Source: Antrihabitans stalagmiti
GTDB taxonomy: Bacteria > Actinomycetota > Actinomycetes > Mycobacteriales > Mycobacteriaceae
NCBI RefSeq assembly: GCF_016482825.1
Contig: NZ_JAEMNV010000005.1
Span: 244,921-308,920 of the forward strand
Reading direction: 5' to 3'
Length of the DNA stretch: 64,000 nucleotides
Every line of letters begins with the position of its first letter. Position 1 is the stretch's first letter. The notes beneath the pieces were generated by a model. That model saw only the letters and a list, made by a program, of their open reading frames with translations, was not told the origin of the DNA and did no database searches. The position numbers and the translations under genes are program-made. This document shows positions 53,173-61,543 of the stretch, piece by piece.

Positions 53173-54441
53173 ATGTCGATATCTAGGAACGTCTTGGTGT
53201 TTGCATGCGCAATCGGGCTCTTGGCGGCGTGCACATCGAATGAAAGCTCTTCGGGTTCGGAAACGGACTCGCAGTCGGCTGGCGCCGCTGCCACGACAAT
53301 CGAGTCTTCGGATCCCGCGAAGGCCGAGGCGATTACGAAGATCGTCCGCGACTACATGGAAGAGGCCCACCTGAAGGCCGTCATCTACCGCGTGACCGTC
53401 GACGGCAAGGAGATCGTCACAGCCGCGGAGGGCGAGTCGATGACGGGCGTTCCCGCCACGACCGACATGCACTTCCGCAACGGAGCGGTGGCAATCTCTT
53501 ACGTTTCGACGCTGCTGTTGCAGCTTGTCGACGAGAAGAAGGTCGCCCTCGAAGACAAGCTGTCGAAGTACCTGCCCGACCTTCCCAATGCCGACCGAGT
53601 GACCCTGCACCAGTTGGCTCAGATGACGTCGGGCTATCAGGACTTCGTGATCGGCAACGAAGAATTTGCAAAGATGGCCCTCGCCGATCCGTTCAAGGCG
53701 TGGACGACAGAGGAACAGCTTGCGCTCGCGATCAACAAGCCCCTGTGGTACGAGCCCGGAACCAACTGGGACTACGCGCACACCAACTACGTCATCCTCG
53801 GACTCGTCATTGCGAAGGTGACAGGAAAGACGCTCGAGGAGGCGTTGCAAGAGAAGGTCCTCGACCCGCTCGGCTTGAAGAACACCAAACCGTCGCTGCT
53901 GGCCGAGATTCCGGCACCTGCATTGCACGCCTTCAGTTCCGAACGCCGCGGCTACTTCAACATCCCCGAAGGCACCTCCTTCTACGAGGAGTCGACGGGC
54001 TGGAACCCCTCGTGGACCATCAGCCAGGGAGCCATCCAGACGAGCAATATCTACGACCTCGAAACCAGTGCGGTTGCCATCGGAACGGGCAAACTGCTGT
54101 CACCCGAGTCGTACAAACTGATGACGTCGACCGACCTGCGCGGCAAGACGACCGCCATTCCCGGTTGCGTCAACTGCCGTCCGTTGGACGACTTCCAGAC
54201 CTACGGACTCGGCCTGTGGATCACCGGCGACTGGCTGTACCAGAATCCGCTGTTCTTCGGCTACGCGGCGGTCAACGCCTACCTGCCCTCGCAGAAGATT
54301 GCCATCGCTGTCGCCGTCACCTACAAAGAGCAGGCCTTCTCCGCGGACGGCGGCTATTCGAACGGCGGCGACGCTCTGTTTCGCAAGATAGGCGCCTACC
54401 TCGCTCCCGACGACGCTCCGCCGATAAAACCAGCGAACTGA
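53173..54441 (+). CDS. Beta-lactamase-fold lipoprotein with degenerate active site (first of two)
   Basis: A 422-residue lipoprotein: signal peptide with lipobox LLAAC giving C20, a Ser/Thr-rich linker, then a class C beta-lactamase/serine-hydrolase fold (ALEDKLSKYLPDLPNADRVTLHQLAQMTSGYQDF, cited in pieces DKLSKYLPDLPNAD and LHQLAQMTSG; YEPGTNWDYAHTNYVILGLVI). The canonical SxxK position reads A105-V-A-I108 in HFRNGAVAISYV, so both nucleophile and lysine are missing. The second motif YxN reads YAH. It is probably not a hydrolase but a binding or structural cell-wall protein. ATG at 53173. Confidence 0.85.
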   Translation: MSISRNVLVFACAIGLLAACTSNESSSGSETDSQSAGAAATTIESSDPAKAEAITKIVRDYMEEAHLKAVIYRVTVDGKEIVTAAEGESMTGVPATTDMHFRNGAVAISYVSTLLLQLVDEKKVALEDKLSKYLPDLPNADRVTLHQLAQMTSGYQDFVIGNEEFAKMALADPFKAWTTEEQLALAINKPLWYEPGTNWDYAHTNYVILGLVIAKVTGKTLEEALQEKVLDPLGLKNTKPSLLAEIPAPALHAFSSERRGYFNIPEGTSFYEESTGWNPSWTISQGAIQTSNIYDLETSAVAIGTGKLLSPESYKLMTSTDLRGKTTAIPGCVNCRPLDDFQTYGLGLWITGDWLYQNPLFFGYAAVNAYLPSQKIAIAVAVTYKEQAFSADGGYSNGGDALFRKIGAYLAPDDAPPIKPAN

Positions 54442-54475
54442 CAAGCTGACACAACAGCCGACCCGAGGACACTCC

Positions 54476-55666
54476 TTGATCATCTCCAACCGTAATCGCT
54501 TGCGCCGCAATGCCGCCGCGGCGTTCGCCGTCGCCATCGCGCTTTCGCTCACCTCCTGCGGAAGCAACGAATCCGATTCCGCGTCCGACGAAAGTGCGAC
54601 AGCCACGACCACTGTCGCGCCGGAGCTCGGCCCGGACGGGCAGCAGGTCGTCGACATCATCGACAAGCAGATGAAGGCACTCGACCTGACCGGGGCTGTC
54701 TACGGCGTCTGGCGTGGTGACGAAGTCGTCGCTGTCGGGGCGGCCGGGCAATCTCCGGTAGGCGTGCCGACGGCGCCGGACATGCAACTGCGGATCGGGC
54801 AACCGATGGAGCCGATGCTCTCGACCGTCCTGTTACAACTCGACGGCGAGGGCGTGTTGAAGCAGGACGAGCCGATCTCGAAGTGGCTGCCGGACTTCCC
54901 GAGGGCCGACCAGATCACGCCGAAGATGCTGGCCGACAGCACGTCCGGGGTGTCGGACTACGTGACCAATCCCGACTTCCTGAAGCAGTTCTACGCCAAT
55001 CCGATCAAAGGGTTCACAGCTGCGGAATTGATCGCACTGGCGAACGCTCGACCACCGCTCTTCGAGCCGGGCAAGAGTTGGGCGTACGCGCACAGCGATC
55101 TTGTCCTGCTCGGCGAGGTCTTGCAGAAGGCGACCGGCAAGACGTTGGGTGAGTTGCTCCAGACGCGCATCCTTGACCCACTGCAGATGAAAGACACGCA
55201 CCCAGTGCTGAATTCGCAGATGAGCGGGCCGATCCTGCACGGCTACACAAACGAGCGTGGCATGTTCGAAGACTCCACCTTCTGGAATCCGACGGCATTT
55301 CTACACAGCGGCAACATGAACACCACCGTGGCGGATGTCGCAACCTGGATGCGTGCGCTGACCGACGGCACGCTGCTGTCGAAAGAACAGTCCACGGCCA
55401 TGCTGGGTCCGTCCACCGCTGGAATCGGACCGTTCACGAAGGACAAATTCTTCGCTTACGGCGTCCTACACGACAACGCCTGGATCATTTCGAATCCCTC
55501 GTACGGCGGGTATCACGGAGCGGTGTTCCACGACTCCGAGACGAAGACCCTGGTCATCGTTTATGTCACCCTCGGGCAGAACACTCCCGATCCGAACACC
55601 AACAACGCGATGCCGGCGGGCACGGAGATCGCAACGATGCTTGTGCCCAACCGCCCGCCGGCCTGA
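54476..55666 (+). CDS. Beta-lactamase-fold lipoprotein with degenerate active site (second of two)
   Basis: A 396-residue lipoprotein with lipobox SLTSC (C28) and the same fold as the preceding gene (EPISKWLPDFPRADQIT, LADSTSGVSDYV, FEPGKSWAYAHSDLVLLGEVL). The SxxK position is Q109-P-M-E112 in LRIGQPMEPMLST and YxN again reads YAH, so catalysis is unlikely. The two genes are tandem paralogues, 34 bases apart and presumably co-transcribed. TTG start at 54476; GAGGAC lies about ten bases upstream. Confidence 0.85.
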   Translation: MIISNRNRLRRNAAAAFAVAIALSLTSCGSNESDSASDESATATTTVAPELGPDGQQVVDIIDKQMKALDLTGAVYGVWRGDEVVAVGAAGQSPVGVPTAPDMQLRIGQPMEPMLSTVLLQLDGEGVLKQDEPISKWLPDFPRADQITPKMLADSTSGVSDYVTNPDFLKQFYANPIKGFTAAELIALANARPPLFEPGKSWAYAHSDLVLLGEVLQKATGKTLGELLQTRILDPLQMKDTHPVLNSQMSGPILHGYTNERGMFEDSTFWNPTAFLHSGNMNTTVADVATWMRALTDGTLLSKEQSTAMLGPSTAGIGPFTKDKFFAYGVLHDNAWIISNPSYGGYHGAVFHDSETKTLVIVYVTLGQNTPDPNTNNAMPAGTEIATMLVPNRPPA

Positions 55667-55672
55667 CCCGAT

Positions 55673-57277
55673 CTAACGCACGAACGTCCCCATCTTCTCG
55701 GCGTCGTAGTACTCGAGATTGAGCCGACCCCCGTCGAAGGTGGCCTTCGAAATCGTTCCCGGCGCGGCGTTTTCGGTGAGCAGCGTGAAGGTGAAGGTAT
55801 CGCCGTCCCAATGCTTCAGTGGGAAGGTTTGACCTGCCGGGCCAAGTCCGAGGACGAGGGCACCGTCTTTCTCCGAGATCGTCGCGGGTCCGTAGTAGTC
55901 GTTGGCGTAGGTGCCTGCGTACTCCGAAAGCGGTTTGGCGGGAGCGGGGTTGGTTGGAGCGGACTTTCCGACCAGCGAACCGTCCGGCACGGTAATCGGC
56001 CCGAGCACCTTGGTAAACAGGGCGGTGAAGTCCTCCGTGATCGAACCGAATTGCACGAGATCGGAGAAGCTTTCGTTCACGATCTCAGGAACTCCGATCG
56101 GCCACGCGTTCGTGAGGGTCACGATGGCGACGTCGGCCGACGGTAGGGCCAGGATGTTCGTCGCCGCGCCGGACAGGAACGCACCGGAGTGATTGAAGCC
56201 CGTCCGACCTGCAGCCGACGTGTTGACGTTGTAGCCGTAACCGTAGAAGGACGCTCGTGATTCGGGCGTCGACGGTGGGTGGGAGACAACCTGCGGCGAG
56301 ATTGCGGGCAGGAACGATTCGGGCGAGTAGATCTGCTTGCCTTCGTAGGTGCCGTTTCCGAGAACCATCAGCAGCCATTTGGCCAGATCGTTCACCGATG
56401 AGCTGACGCCACCCGCGGGAGATTGCGGATCAGCGTCACGGTCGAGGTCGTGTACAAACCGACCGTCGACCTTCTGGTGCAGCGTCGCGCGGTTGCTCCT
56501 GGTGAGGAAGTCGGAGTGCCGTGAACTCGTCGAGTCGAGGCCGAGCGGTTTGTAGATGGCGTCTTCGGCCAGATCCGCCCACTCCTTTCCTGCCTTCGTC
56601 GCGACAGCCTCTGCGCCCATGGTGAGGCCGTAGTTGGCGTAGTTGTACGTGATCCGGAAGGGGTTCAGCTGGTGCATCCGCAGGTGGTCGAGGATGTACT
56701 GACGGTCGAAGCCGAGATCCTCCAGCTTGTCACCGGCCGCACCGGGAAGCCCTGTGCGGTGGGAGAAGCCGTCGCCGACGGTCACATTGTCCGAGACCCA
56801 GGGATCAGCGAGGGAGAAGTTGGGCATCAACTCCTTGACCTTGGAATCCCACGAGACGTCGCCCTTGGTGACCTCGCTGGCAACAACGGTTGCCGACACC
56901 GACTTCGAGACCGACGCGACCTGAAAGACGGTGTCCGCGTCGACCTTGTCGCCTTTCTCTATGTCTCGGACACCGAAACCTTTGGCGTAGAGCACCTTTC
57001 CGCCATGCACAACAGCGATGGCCATACCCGGAATACCGGAATTGCTCATCACCTGCTCGGCGAGATCGTCGAGTTTGGCCACAGCCCGGTTCACACTGTC
57101 TTCGGGAAAGGCAACGCCGGCAATCACACTCGGCGATTCACCGATAGAGGTCGGGGTGTCGAGTGAGAATTCGTCCGATGATCCCGACGATCCGGACGAA
57201 CAACCGACAGCGAGAACGGCGGCGGTGAGGACCGCACCTGCTGTGCGCACACGGCGCCTCGATGCTGAGCGTTTCAT
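55673..57277 (-). CDS. Serine hydrolase lipoprotein (class C beta-lactamase family), active-site intact
   Basis: A 534-residue lipoprotein with lipobox VLAVGC (C26). The catalytic SxxK is S122-V-S-K125 (QVASVSKSVSAT), the YxN motif Y213-A-N215 (TYNYANYGLT), and the third motif is NHSGAFLSG. The last 100 residues are a DUF3471-like beta domain (LSEYAGTYANDYYGPATI). Likely an exported esterase, peptidase or penicillin-binding-like enzyme. ATG at 57277. It converges on the two degenerate paralogues and gives a direct comparison for their lost motifs. Confidence 0.9.
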   Translation of the reverse strand: MKRSASRRRVRTAGAVLTAAVLAVGCSSGSSGSSDEFSLDTPTSIGESPSVIAGVAFPEDSVNRAVAKLDDLAEQVMSNSGIPGMAIAVVHGGKVLYAKGFGVRDIEKGDKVDADTVFQVASVSKSVSATVVASEVTKGDVSWDSKVKELMPNFSLADPWVSDNVTVGDGFSHRTGLPGAAGDKLEDLGFDRQYILDHLRMHQLNPFRITYNYANYGLTMGAEAVATKAGKEWADLAEDAIYKPLGLDSTSSRHSDFLTRSNRATLHQKVDGRFVHDLDRDADPQSPAGGVSSSVNDLAKWLLMVLGNGTYEGKQIYSPESFLPAISPQVVSHPPSTPESRASFYGYGYNVNTSAAGRTGFNHSGAFLSGAATNILALPSADVAIVTLTNAWPIGVPEIVNESFSDLVQFGSITEDFTALFTKVLGPITVPDGSLVGKSAPTNPAPAKPLSEYAGTYANDYYGPATISEKDGALVLGLGPAGQTFPLKHWDGDTFTFTLLTENAAPGTISKATFDGGRLNLEYYDAEKMGTFVR

Positions 57278-57376
57278 CGGAACTCCCTGCTGTCTGAGGT
57301 CCCCCGTCTGCAGAAAATCGTAGCTCCGCAACGTTTCCGGCACATGCGATTCCGCAGGTCGTTCTACTGTTTGGTT

Positions 57377-58753
57377 ATGGGTGATCGCACAGCAGGACTC
57401 GCCACTGCCGCCGCGCATGCGCGGGCATTCCTCGACCAGCTCGACGAGCGCCCCGTTGCCGCCCGGGTGGACGCCGCCGGTGTTCGCGACGTTCTCGGCG
57501 GGCCGCTCCCCGAACACGGCGAAGACCCCGCGACTGTCATCGACGCGCTTGTTGCCGGTGCCGATCCAGGTCTTGTCGCGAGTTCCGGTCCCCGACATTT
57601 CGGCTTCGTCATCGGCGGTGCGCTCCCCGCAGCGTTGGCCGCGGACTGGGTCGTCTCCGCGTGGGATCAGTGCGCTGCGTTCCATGCTCTCTCCCCCGCT
57701 GCGGCCGCAATCGAAGAGATCACCTCTGCGTGGTTGCTCGACTTGCTCGGACTACCCGATACGTCGAGCGTCGGCTTCGTCACCGGTGGCCAAGGCGCCA
57801 ACACCACCTGCCTGGCCGCCGCGCGCCATGCAGTCCTTGCAAGAACAGGGTGGGACGTCGGTAAGCACGGGCTGATGGGCGCGCCTTCGATTCGGATCAT
57901 GTGCGGCGAGCAAGCGCACGCCACCATCTACACGGCTCTGCGGCTGCTCGGGCTCGGCGCCGACACCGCGGTGCGCATTGCCACCGATGATCAGGGACGA
58001 ATGGAACCCGACGCGCTCAGCGCTGCTCTGGCCGGAGGGGAGGGTCCGGCGATCGTATGCGCGCAAGCCGGGAACGTGGCAACGGGCGCTTTCGACTCCT
58101 TCGCTCGAATAGCCGACGCCTGTGCCGCTCACGATGCGTGGCTGCACGTCGATGGCGCCTTCGGCTTATGGGCCGCTGCCTCGCCGTCGACGAGTCATCT
58201 GACGCGCGGCGTCGAACGAGCGGACTCCTGGGCTGTCGACGCGCACAAATGGTTGAACGTTCCGTACGACGGGGCAATGGCAATCGTTGCCGATCCCGAC
58301 GCTCATGTCGCCGCCATGGGCCTCGCGGGGCCGTATCTCGTTGTCGATCCCGGTCAGCGCAACAACACGAACTACGTACCTGAAAGTTCGCGACGTGCTC
58401 GTGCGGTCCCGGTGTACGCAGCGATCCGATCACTCGGCCGTGCGGGCGTCGCCGACCTGATCTCGCGAAACTGCGCGCAAGCTCGTCGAATGGCAGATCG
58501 CTTGGCTCGGTTGCCGGGCGCGGACGTCCTTAACGACGTCGTCCTCAATCAAGTGCTCGTGCGACTACCCGGAGGAGACGACGCGAACCGAGCAGCTGTG
58601 GCCGCCATCCAGCGCGATGGCACCTGCTGGCTCGGCGGTACCACCTGGAACAACGAGTACGTATTGCGAATATCGGTGTCGAATTGGGCGACAACGGACG
58701 CCGATATCGACCGCTCGGCCGATGCCATCGCGAGGGCCGCGGGGCAGATTTGA
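57377..58753 (+). CDS. Group II PLP-dependent decarboxylase (aromatic-L-amino-acid decarboxylase-like)
   Basis: A 458-residue fold-type I PLP enzyme. Motifs: RHFGFVIGGALPAALAADWVVSAWDQ in pieces, FVTGGQGANTTCLAAAR, HVDGAFGLWAA and the PLP lysine in SWAVDAHKWLNVPYD. Family members decarboxylate aromatic amino acids, glutamate or diaminobutyrate, or act as aldehyde synthases. Substrate cannot be told. ATG at 57377. The hemophore-like gene follows after 46 bases on the same strand. Confidence 0.9.
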   Translation: MGDRTAGLATAAAHARAFLDQLDERPVAARVDAAGVRDVLGGPLPEHGEDPATVIDALVAGADPGLVASSGPRHFGFVIGGALPAALAADWVVSAWDQCAAFHALSPAAAAIEEITSAWLLDLLGLPDTSSVGFVTGGQGANTTCLAAARHAVLARTGWDVGKHGLMGAPSIRIMCGEQAHATIYTALRLLGLGADTAVRIATDDQGRMEPDALSAALAGGEGPAIVCAQAGNVATGAFDSFARIADACAAHDAWLHVDGAFGLWAAASPSTSHLTRGVERADSWAVDAHKWLNVPYDGAMAIVADPDAHVAAMGLAGPYLVVDPGQRNNTNYVPESSRRARAVPVYAAIRSLGRAGVADLISRNCAQARRMADRLARLPGADVLNDVVLNQVLVRLPGGDDANRAAVAAIQRDGTCWLGGTTWNNEYVLRISVSNWATTDADIDRSADAIARAAGQI

Positions 58754-58799
58754 GTGGTTTGCGACGTTTACCGAAGTCGATCTCGGTCAATCCGAAGGT

Positions 58800-59177
58800 A
58801 TGAAATCACTCAAAACGACGTTGATCGGAGCGATGGCCGGCGGAGTGTTGCTGTTTGCGCCCACGACGGCCTCCGCTGTTCCGACAGACATCTTCGATCC
58901 GCTACTGGACTCGACCTGCAACTTCGGCCAGATCGATGCGGCACTGCACGACCGGGCGCCGGAAGTCGCGGCACAACTCGACCAGATGCCGGAGCAGAAG
59001 GCGCAGCTCGCCGTGCTCTTCGACCTGCCCGTCGATCAGCGGCGGATGGCGATCGACGCCTACCTGGCCGCAAATCCGGGGATGAGCGGTCGGGCCGAGC
59101 AGCTTGCAAACAGCTTGGAAGCCGAGCAGGCGCGCCCTGTGATTCAGTCGATCGCCGACAGCTGCAGTAGCTACTGA
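58800..59177 (+). CDS. Secreted hemophore-related protein (Rv0203-like)
   Basis: A 125-residue protein with a Sec signal peptide (KTTLIGAMAGGVLLFAPTTASA, cleavage after ASA, cited in pieces). The mature part is about 100 residues, helical, with one cysteine near each end (DSTCNFGQIDAAL and IADSCSSY) that can form a disulfide. QRRMAIDAYLAANPGMSGRAEQL matches the actinobacterial hemophore-related family. Haem binding is known for Rv0203 but not shown for this protein. ATG at 58800. The 3' end overlaps the convergent SDR gene by seven bases. Confidence 0.83.
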   Translation: MKSLKTTLIGAMAGGVLLFAPTTASAVPTDIFDPLLDSTCNFGQIDAALHDRAPEVAAQLDQMPEQKAQLAVLFDLPVDQRRMAIDAYLAANPGMSGRAEQLANSLEAEQARPVIQSIADSCSSY

Positions 59178-60028
59178 CCTAGGCCCGGAGTCTGCGGTTC
59201 CGGGATCGCAGACTCCGCTGCACGACTGACGACTTCCCACAAGTTGTATTCCGCCCGTCGACTTTCGGCGATCATCGCCGCTGCGTCGAATGCGGTCCCG
59301 CCGAGAAGGAGTCGCCGCGGTGGATCTTCGGCATTCACCAATTTCAGCACTGCCGATGCAGCCAATTCTGGTGCGCTGTCGACGGATTCGCCGTCCCACT
59401 GCTGCGTGATCGCGTCGCGAACCGGATCGTAGGTCTGCATCGGGTCCGTCGATGTCATCGACTGGTAGAGGTTCGTCCAATACCCGCCGGGCTCGACGAC
59501 TGTGACAGCAATTCCGAAAGCTGCGACTTCGAGAGCCAACGAATCGCTCATGGCTGCCAGCGCGGCTTTGCTCGCGCTGTACAGGCCGGTGGTCGGCGCG
59601 CTCGCCAACGCTCCGATGCTCGATATCTGGATGATGTGGCCGCTGTGTTGGGCCCGCAGGTAGGGCAGGACGGCCTGACTCACCCAGAGTGCGCCGAAGA
59701 AGTTCGTTTCGAACTGCGCTCGGGCTTGCGCTTCGGTGAACTCTTCGACCATGCCCATCGAGATGTTGCCCGCGTTGTTGACGACGACGTCGAAACGGCC
59801 TAATTCGTTGTGCGCCTTGGCTACTGCACCAATGACGGCTTGGCGGTCCGTCACGTCGACGTCGAAAACAACGAGTGCGCTACCCGTCGAATTGGCACGT
59901 TCACGAAGTTCCACAGTCGAGCGAGCAAACACGGCCACGCGGTCCCCCGCGTCGAGCGCAGCCGAAACGAACGCGCGACCGAGGCCGCGAGAACCCCCGG
60001 TGATCAACCACGAACGCTGCACAGTCAC
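59171..60028 (-). CDS. Short-chain dehydrogenase/reductase
   Basis: A 285-residue classical SDR. The cofactor site is WLITGGSRGLGRAFV, then VVNNAGNISMG, catalytic Ser in QISSIGALA and YSASK. The adenine/ribose site DVDVTDRQ and an arginine after the glycine motif suggest NADP(H). VEPGGYWTNL follows the active site. Substrate unknown. The GTG at 60028 has GAGGAGG upstream. Divergent from a TetR regulator, with two matching operators between. Confidence 0.9.
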   Translation of the reverse strand: MTVQRSWLITGGSRGLGRAFVSAALDAGDRVAVFARSTVELRERANSTGSALVVFDVDVTDRQAVIGAVAKAHNELGRFDVVVNNAGNISMGMVEEFTEAQARAQFETNFFGALWVSQAVLPYLRAQHSGHIIQISSIGALASAPTTGLYSASKAALAAMSDSLALEVAAFGIAVTVVEPGGYWTNLYQSMTSTDPMQTYDPVRDAITQQWDGESVDSAPELAASAVLKLVNAEDPPRRLLLGGTAFDAAAMIAESRRAEYNLWEVVSRAAESAIPEPQTPGLGQ

Positions 60029-60043
60029 AACTACCTCCTCTGC

Positions 60044-60114
60044 GAGACGGGTCGTCTCGTCTCGCGCTGTCAGCATGCACCTCTCGACGCCCAACTGTCA
60101 AGACGGACCGTCTC
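60044..60114. promoter_or_regulatory. Two TetR-type operators between SDR and TetR genes
   Basis: Site 1 GAGACGGGTCGTCTC (60044-60058) and site 2 AAGACGGACCGTCTC (60100-60114) share the dyad pattern AGACGG-N-CGTCT. Site 1 lies 16 bases before the SDR start and site 2 lies 22 before the TetR start, 56 bases centre to centre. One site per promoter indicates autoregulation and repression of the SDR. Confidence 0.75.
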
Positions 60115-60135
60115 GTTTCGTGTAGATTTTTGGGC

Positions 60136-60741
60136 ATGAAGGTGACGGACGGTCGATCTGCGGACGCGCGACGGCGAAGCGAACGGTCACGGCTGGCAAT
60201 CTTGGAATCGGCGACCGAACTCGTTCGCGAGGTCGGCTACGAGAAAATGACCATCGAAGCAATCGCCGCCCGCGCGGGAGTGGGCAAGCAAACCATCTAT
60301 CGGTGGTGGCCGTCGAAAGGTGCGGTGTTGTTCGATTCGTTCGTCGCGATGAACGAGAACGGCGCCGAACTGGCCGCGCTTCCCGATACCGGCGACATCG
60401 AATCCGACCTGAAAGCTGTTCTCGCAGCAACGGTCGACGAGCTGAACGACCCGCTGTACGACGTCCCGATGCGGGCTCTCAACACCGCGATATCGAACGA
60501 CGAAGCCCTGGCCGCGCAGTACGAGGAATGGCTGGAGACACCGATGCGAGAGGTCAAAAGGCGCCGACTGCAAGCAGCTCAGGACGCGGGCCAACTGTCA
60601 CCGGCAGTAGACCTCGATATCGCCATCGATCTGATCTGGGGGCCGTTGTTGAACCGTTGGCTGCAGCGGAGCGGACCGTTGAACTCGACCTACACAAACA
60701 GGATCGTCGATTCGGTTCTCGACGGCATTCGCGCTCGCTAA
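60136..60741 (+). CDS. TetR-family transcriptional repressor
   Basis: About 201 residues. The N-terminal helix-turn-helix is RLAILESATELVREVGYEKMTIEAIAARAGVGKQTIYRWWPSKGAVL in pieces. The C-terminal domain contains WGPLLNRWLQRSGPL, typical of the TetR_C_11/16-like group. Likely represses the divergent SDR through the paired dyads. ATG at 60136; a TTG at 60130 is possible. The 3' end overlaps the convergent globin gene by four bases. Confidence 0.9.
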   Translation: MKVTDGRSADARRRSERSRLAILESATELVREVGYEKMTIEAIAARAGVGKQTIYRWWPSKGAVLFDSFVAMNENGAELAALPDTGDIESDLKAVLAATVDELNDPLYDVPMRALNTAISNDEALAAQYEEWLETPMREVKRRRLQAAQDAGQLSPAVDLDIAIDLIWGPLLNRWLQRSGPLNSTYTNRIVDSVLDGIRAR

Positions 60742-61190
60742 TCGTCGGCCGCGAGGCCGTCCCACGACCAGTGCGGTATGCGTAGTCCGCCCGGCACGTC
60801 GTCCGCCGATCGGTGGTAGCGCGCCATCGTAGTTGTTGTCGCCCAAGCGAAATAGTCGAGAAGCGTTCGATGCACACGTGTGCCTTCGACTATCCCGATG
60901 TCGCGTAGAGCCAAGTCGAAACATTCGATTGCGCGGCGGTCCATCTCGTCGTGGGGGCCGTTGCCGCTGTGCATTCGCACGACGGCGGTTTCGTCGCCGA
61001 AATCCTGCGAGTACGTCGCAGGCCCGCCGAGTGCCTCCGCCCAGTAGGCGGCCAGTCGAGCTGTGTGGTCGGGATGAAAGCCATGGCTGAACGCATGGCC
61101 CACCACGTCGTCGGCCACCACTCGGACGTGCCAGGCGTGGGCGAGGGCGAGCAATCCGTCCGATCCACCAGCGGCGTCGTACAGGCTCAA
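60738..61190 (-). CDS. Group II truncated haemoglobin-like protein (trHbO type)
   Basis: A 150-residue globin: SLYDAAGGSDGLLALAHAWHVRVVADDVVGHAFSHGFHPDHTARLAAYWAEALGGPATYS in pieces. FHPDHTARLAAYWAEALGGP is the usual E-helix region. A His eight residues into the F region lies in VRMHSGNGPHDEMDRRAIECFD. Roles in oxygen, NO or peroxide handling are known for the family. Its ATG overlaps the stop of the Ddn-like gene, so the two are co-transcribed. Confidence 0.87.
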   Translation of the reverse strand: MSLYDAAGGSDGLLALAHAWHVRVVADDVVGHAFSHGFHPDHTARLAAYWAEALGGPATYSQDFGDETAVVRMHSGNGPHDEMDRRAIECFDLALRDIGIVEGTRVHRTLLDYFAWATTTTMARYHRSADDVPGGLRIPHWSWDGLAADD

Positions 61191-61534
61191 CTGGTCGCGT
61201 CCAGCGTCACCCGGACCGACACCTGGCCCTTGTCGTTGCGGCGACTGACGGCGTGTCCTGTGCGGTCGACTCCGTGTAGTGCGACCGCCAGTTTGTCACC
61301 GTCGTGTTGGAAGTTGCGCCACCAGTTCTTCTTGTCCGGGAACGCGACGCCGATGCTCAGTACGTTCCCTTTTTGGGTGTACCCCACGGGAAGACTGAAC
61401 GTTTTGCCGGACTTGCGCCCCGTGTAGGTGATGACGGCCATCGACTTACCCGCAAGCTCGCCGATTACGGGCAGGTCCAGCACCGCGACCACAACCTTGT
61501 TGGTCAGTTCAGCGACCCTGTGGAACGTATTCAT
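61187..61534 (-). CDS. Ddn-like F420/flavin-binding split-barrel protein
   Basis: A 115-residue protein of the nitroreductase/deazaflavin-dependent (DDN) family: MAVITYTGRKSGKTFSLPVGY, VLSIGVAFPDKKNWWRNFQ. The KNWWRN motif and small size match the group. Family members use F420H2 or F420-like cofactors to reduce quinones or nitro compounds. First gene of a pair with the truncated haemoglobin, overlapping by four bases. ATG at 61534. Confidence 0.87.
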   Translation of the reverse strand: MNTFHRVAELTNKVVVAVLDLPVIGELAGKSMAVITYTGRKSGKTFSLPVGYTQKGNVLSIGVAFPDKKNWWRNFQHDGDKLAVALHGVDRTGHAVSRRNDKGQVSVRVTLDATS

Positions 61535-61543
61535 ACGTCCAGA

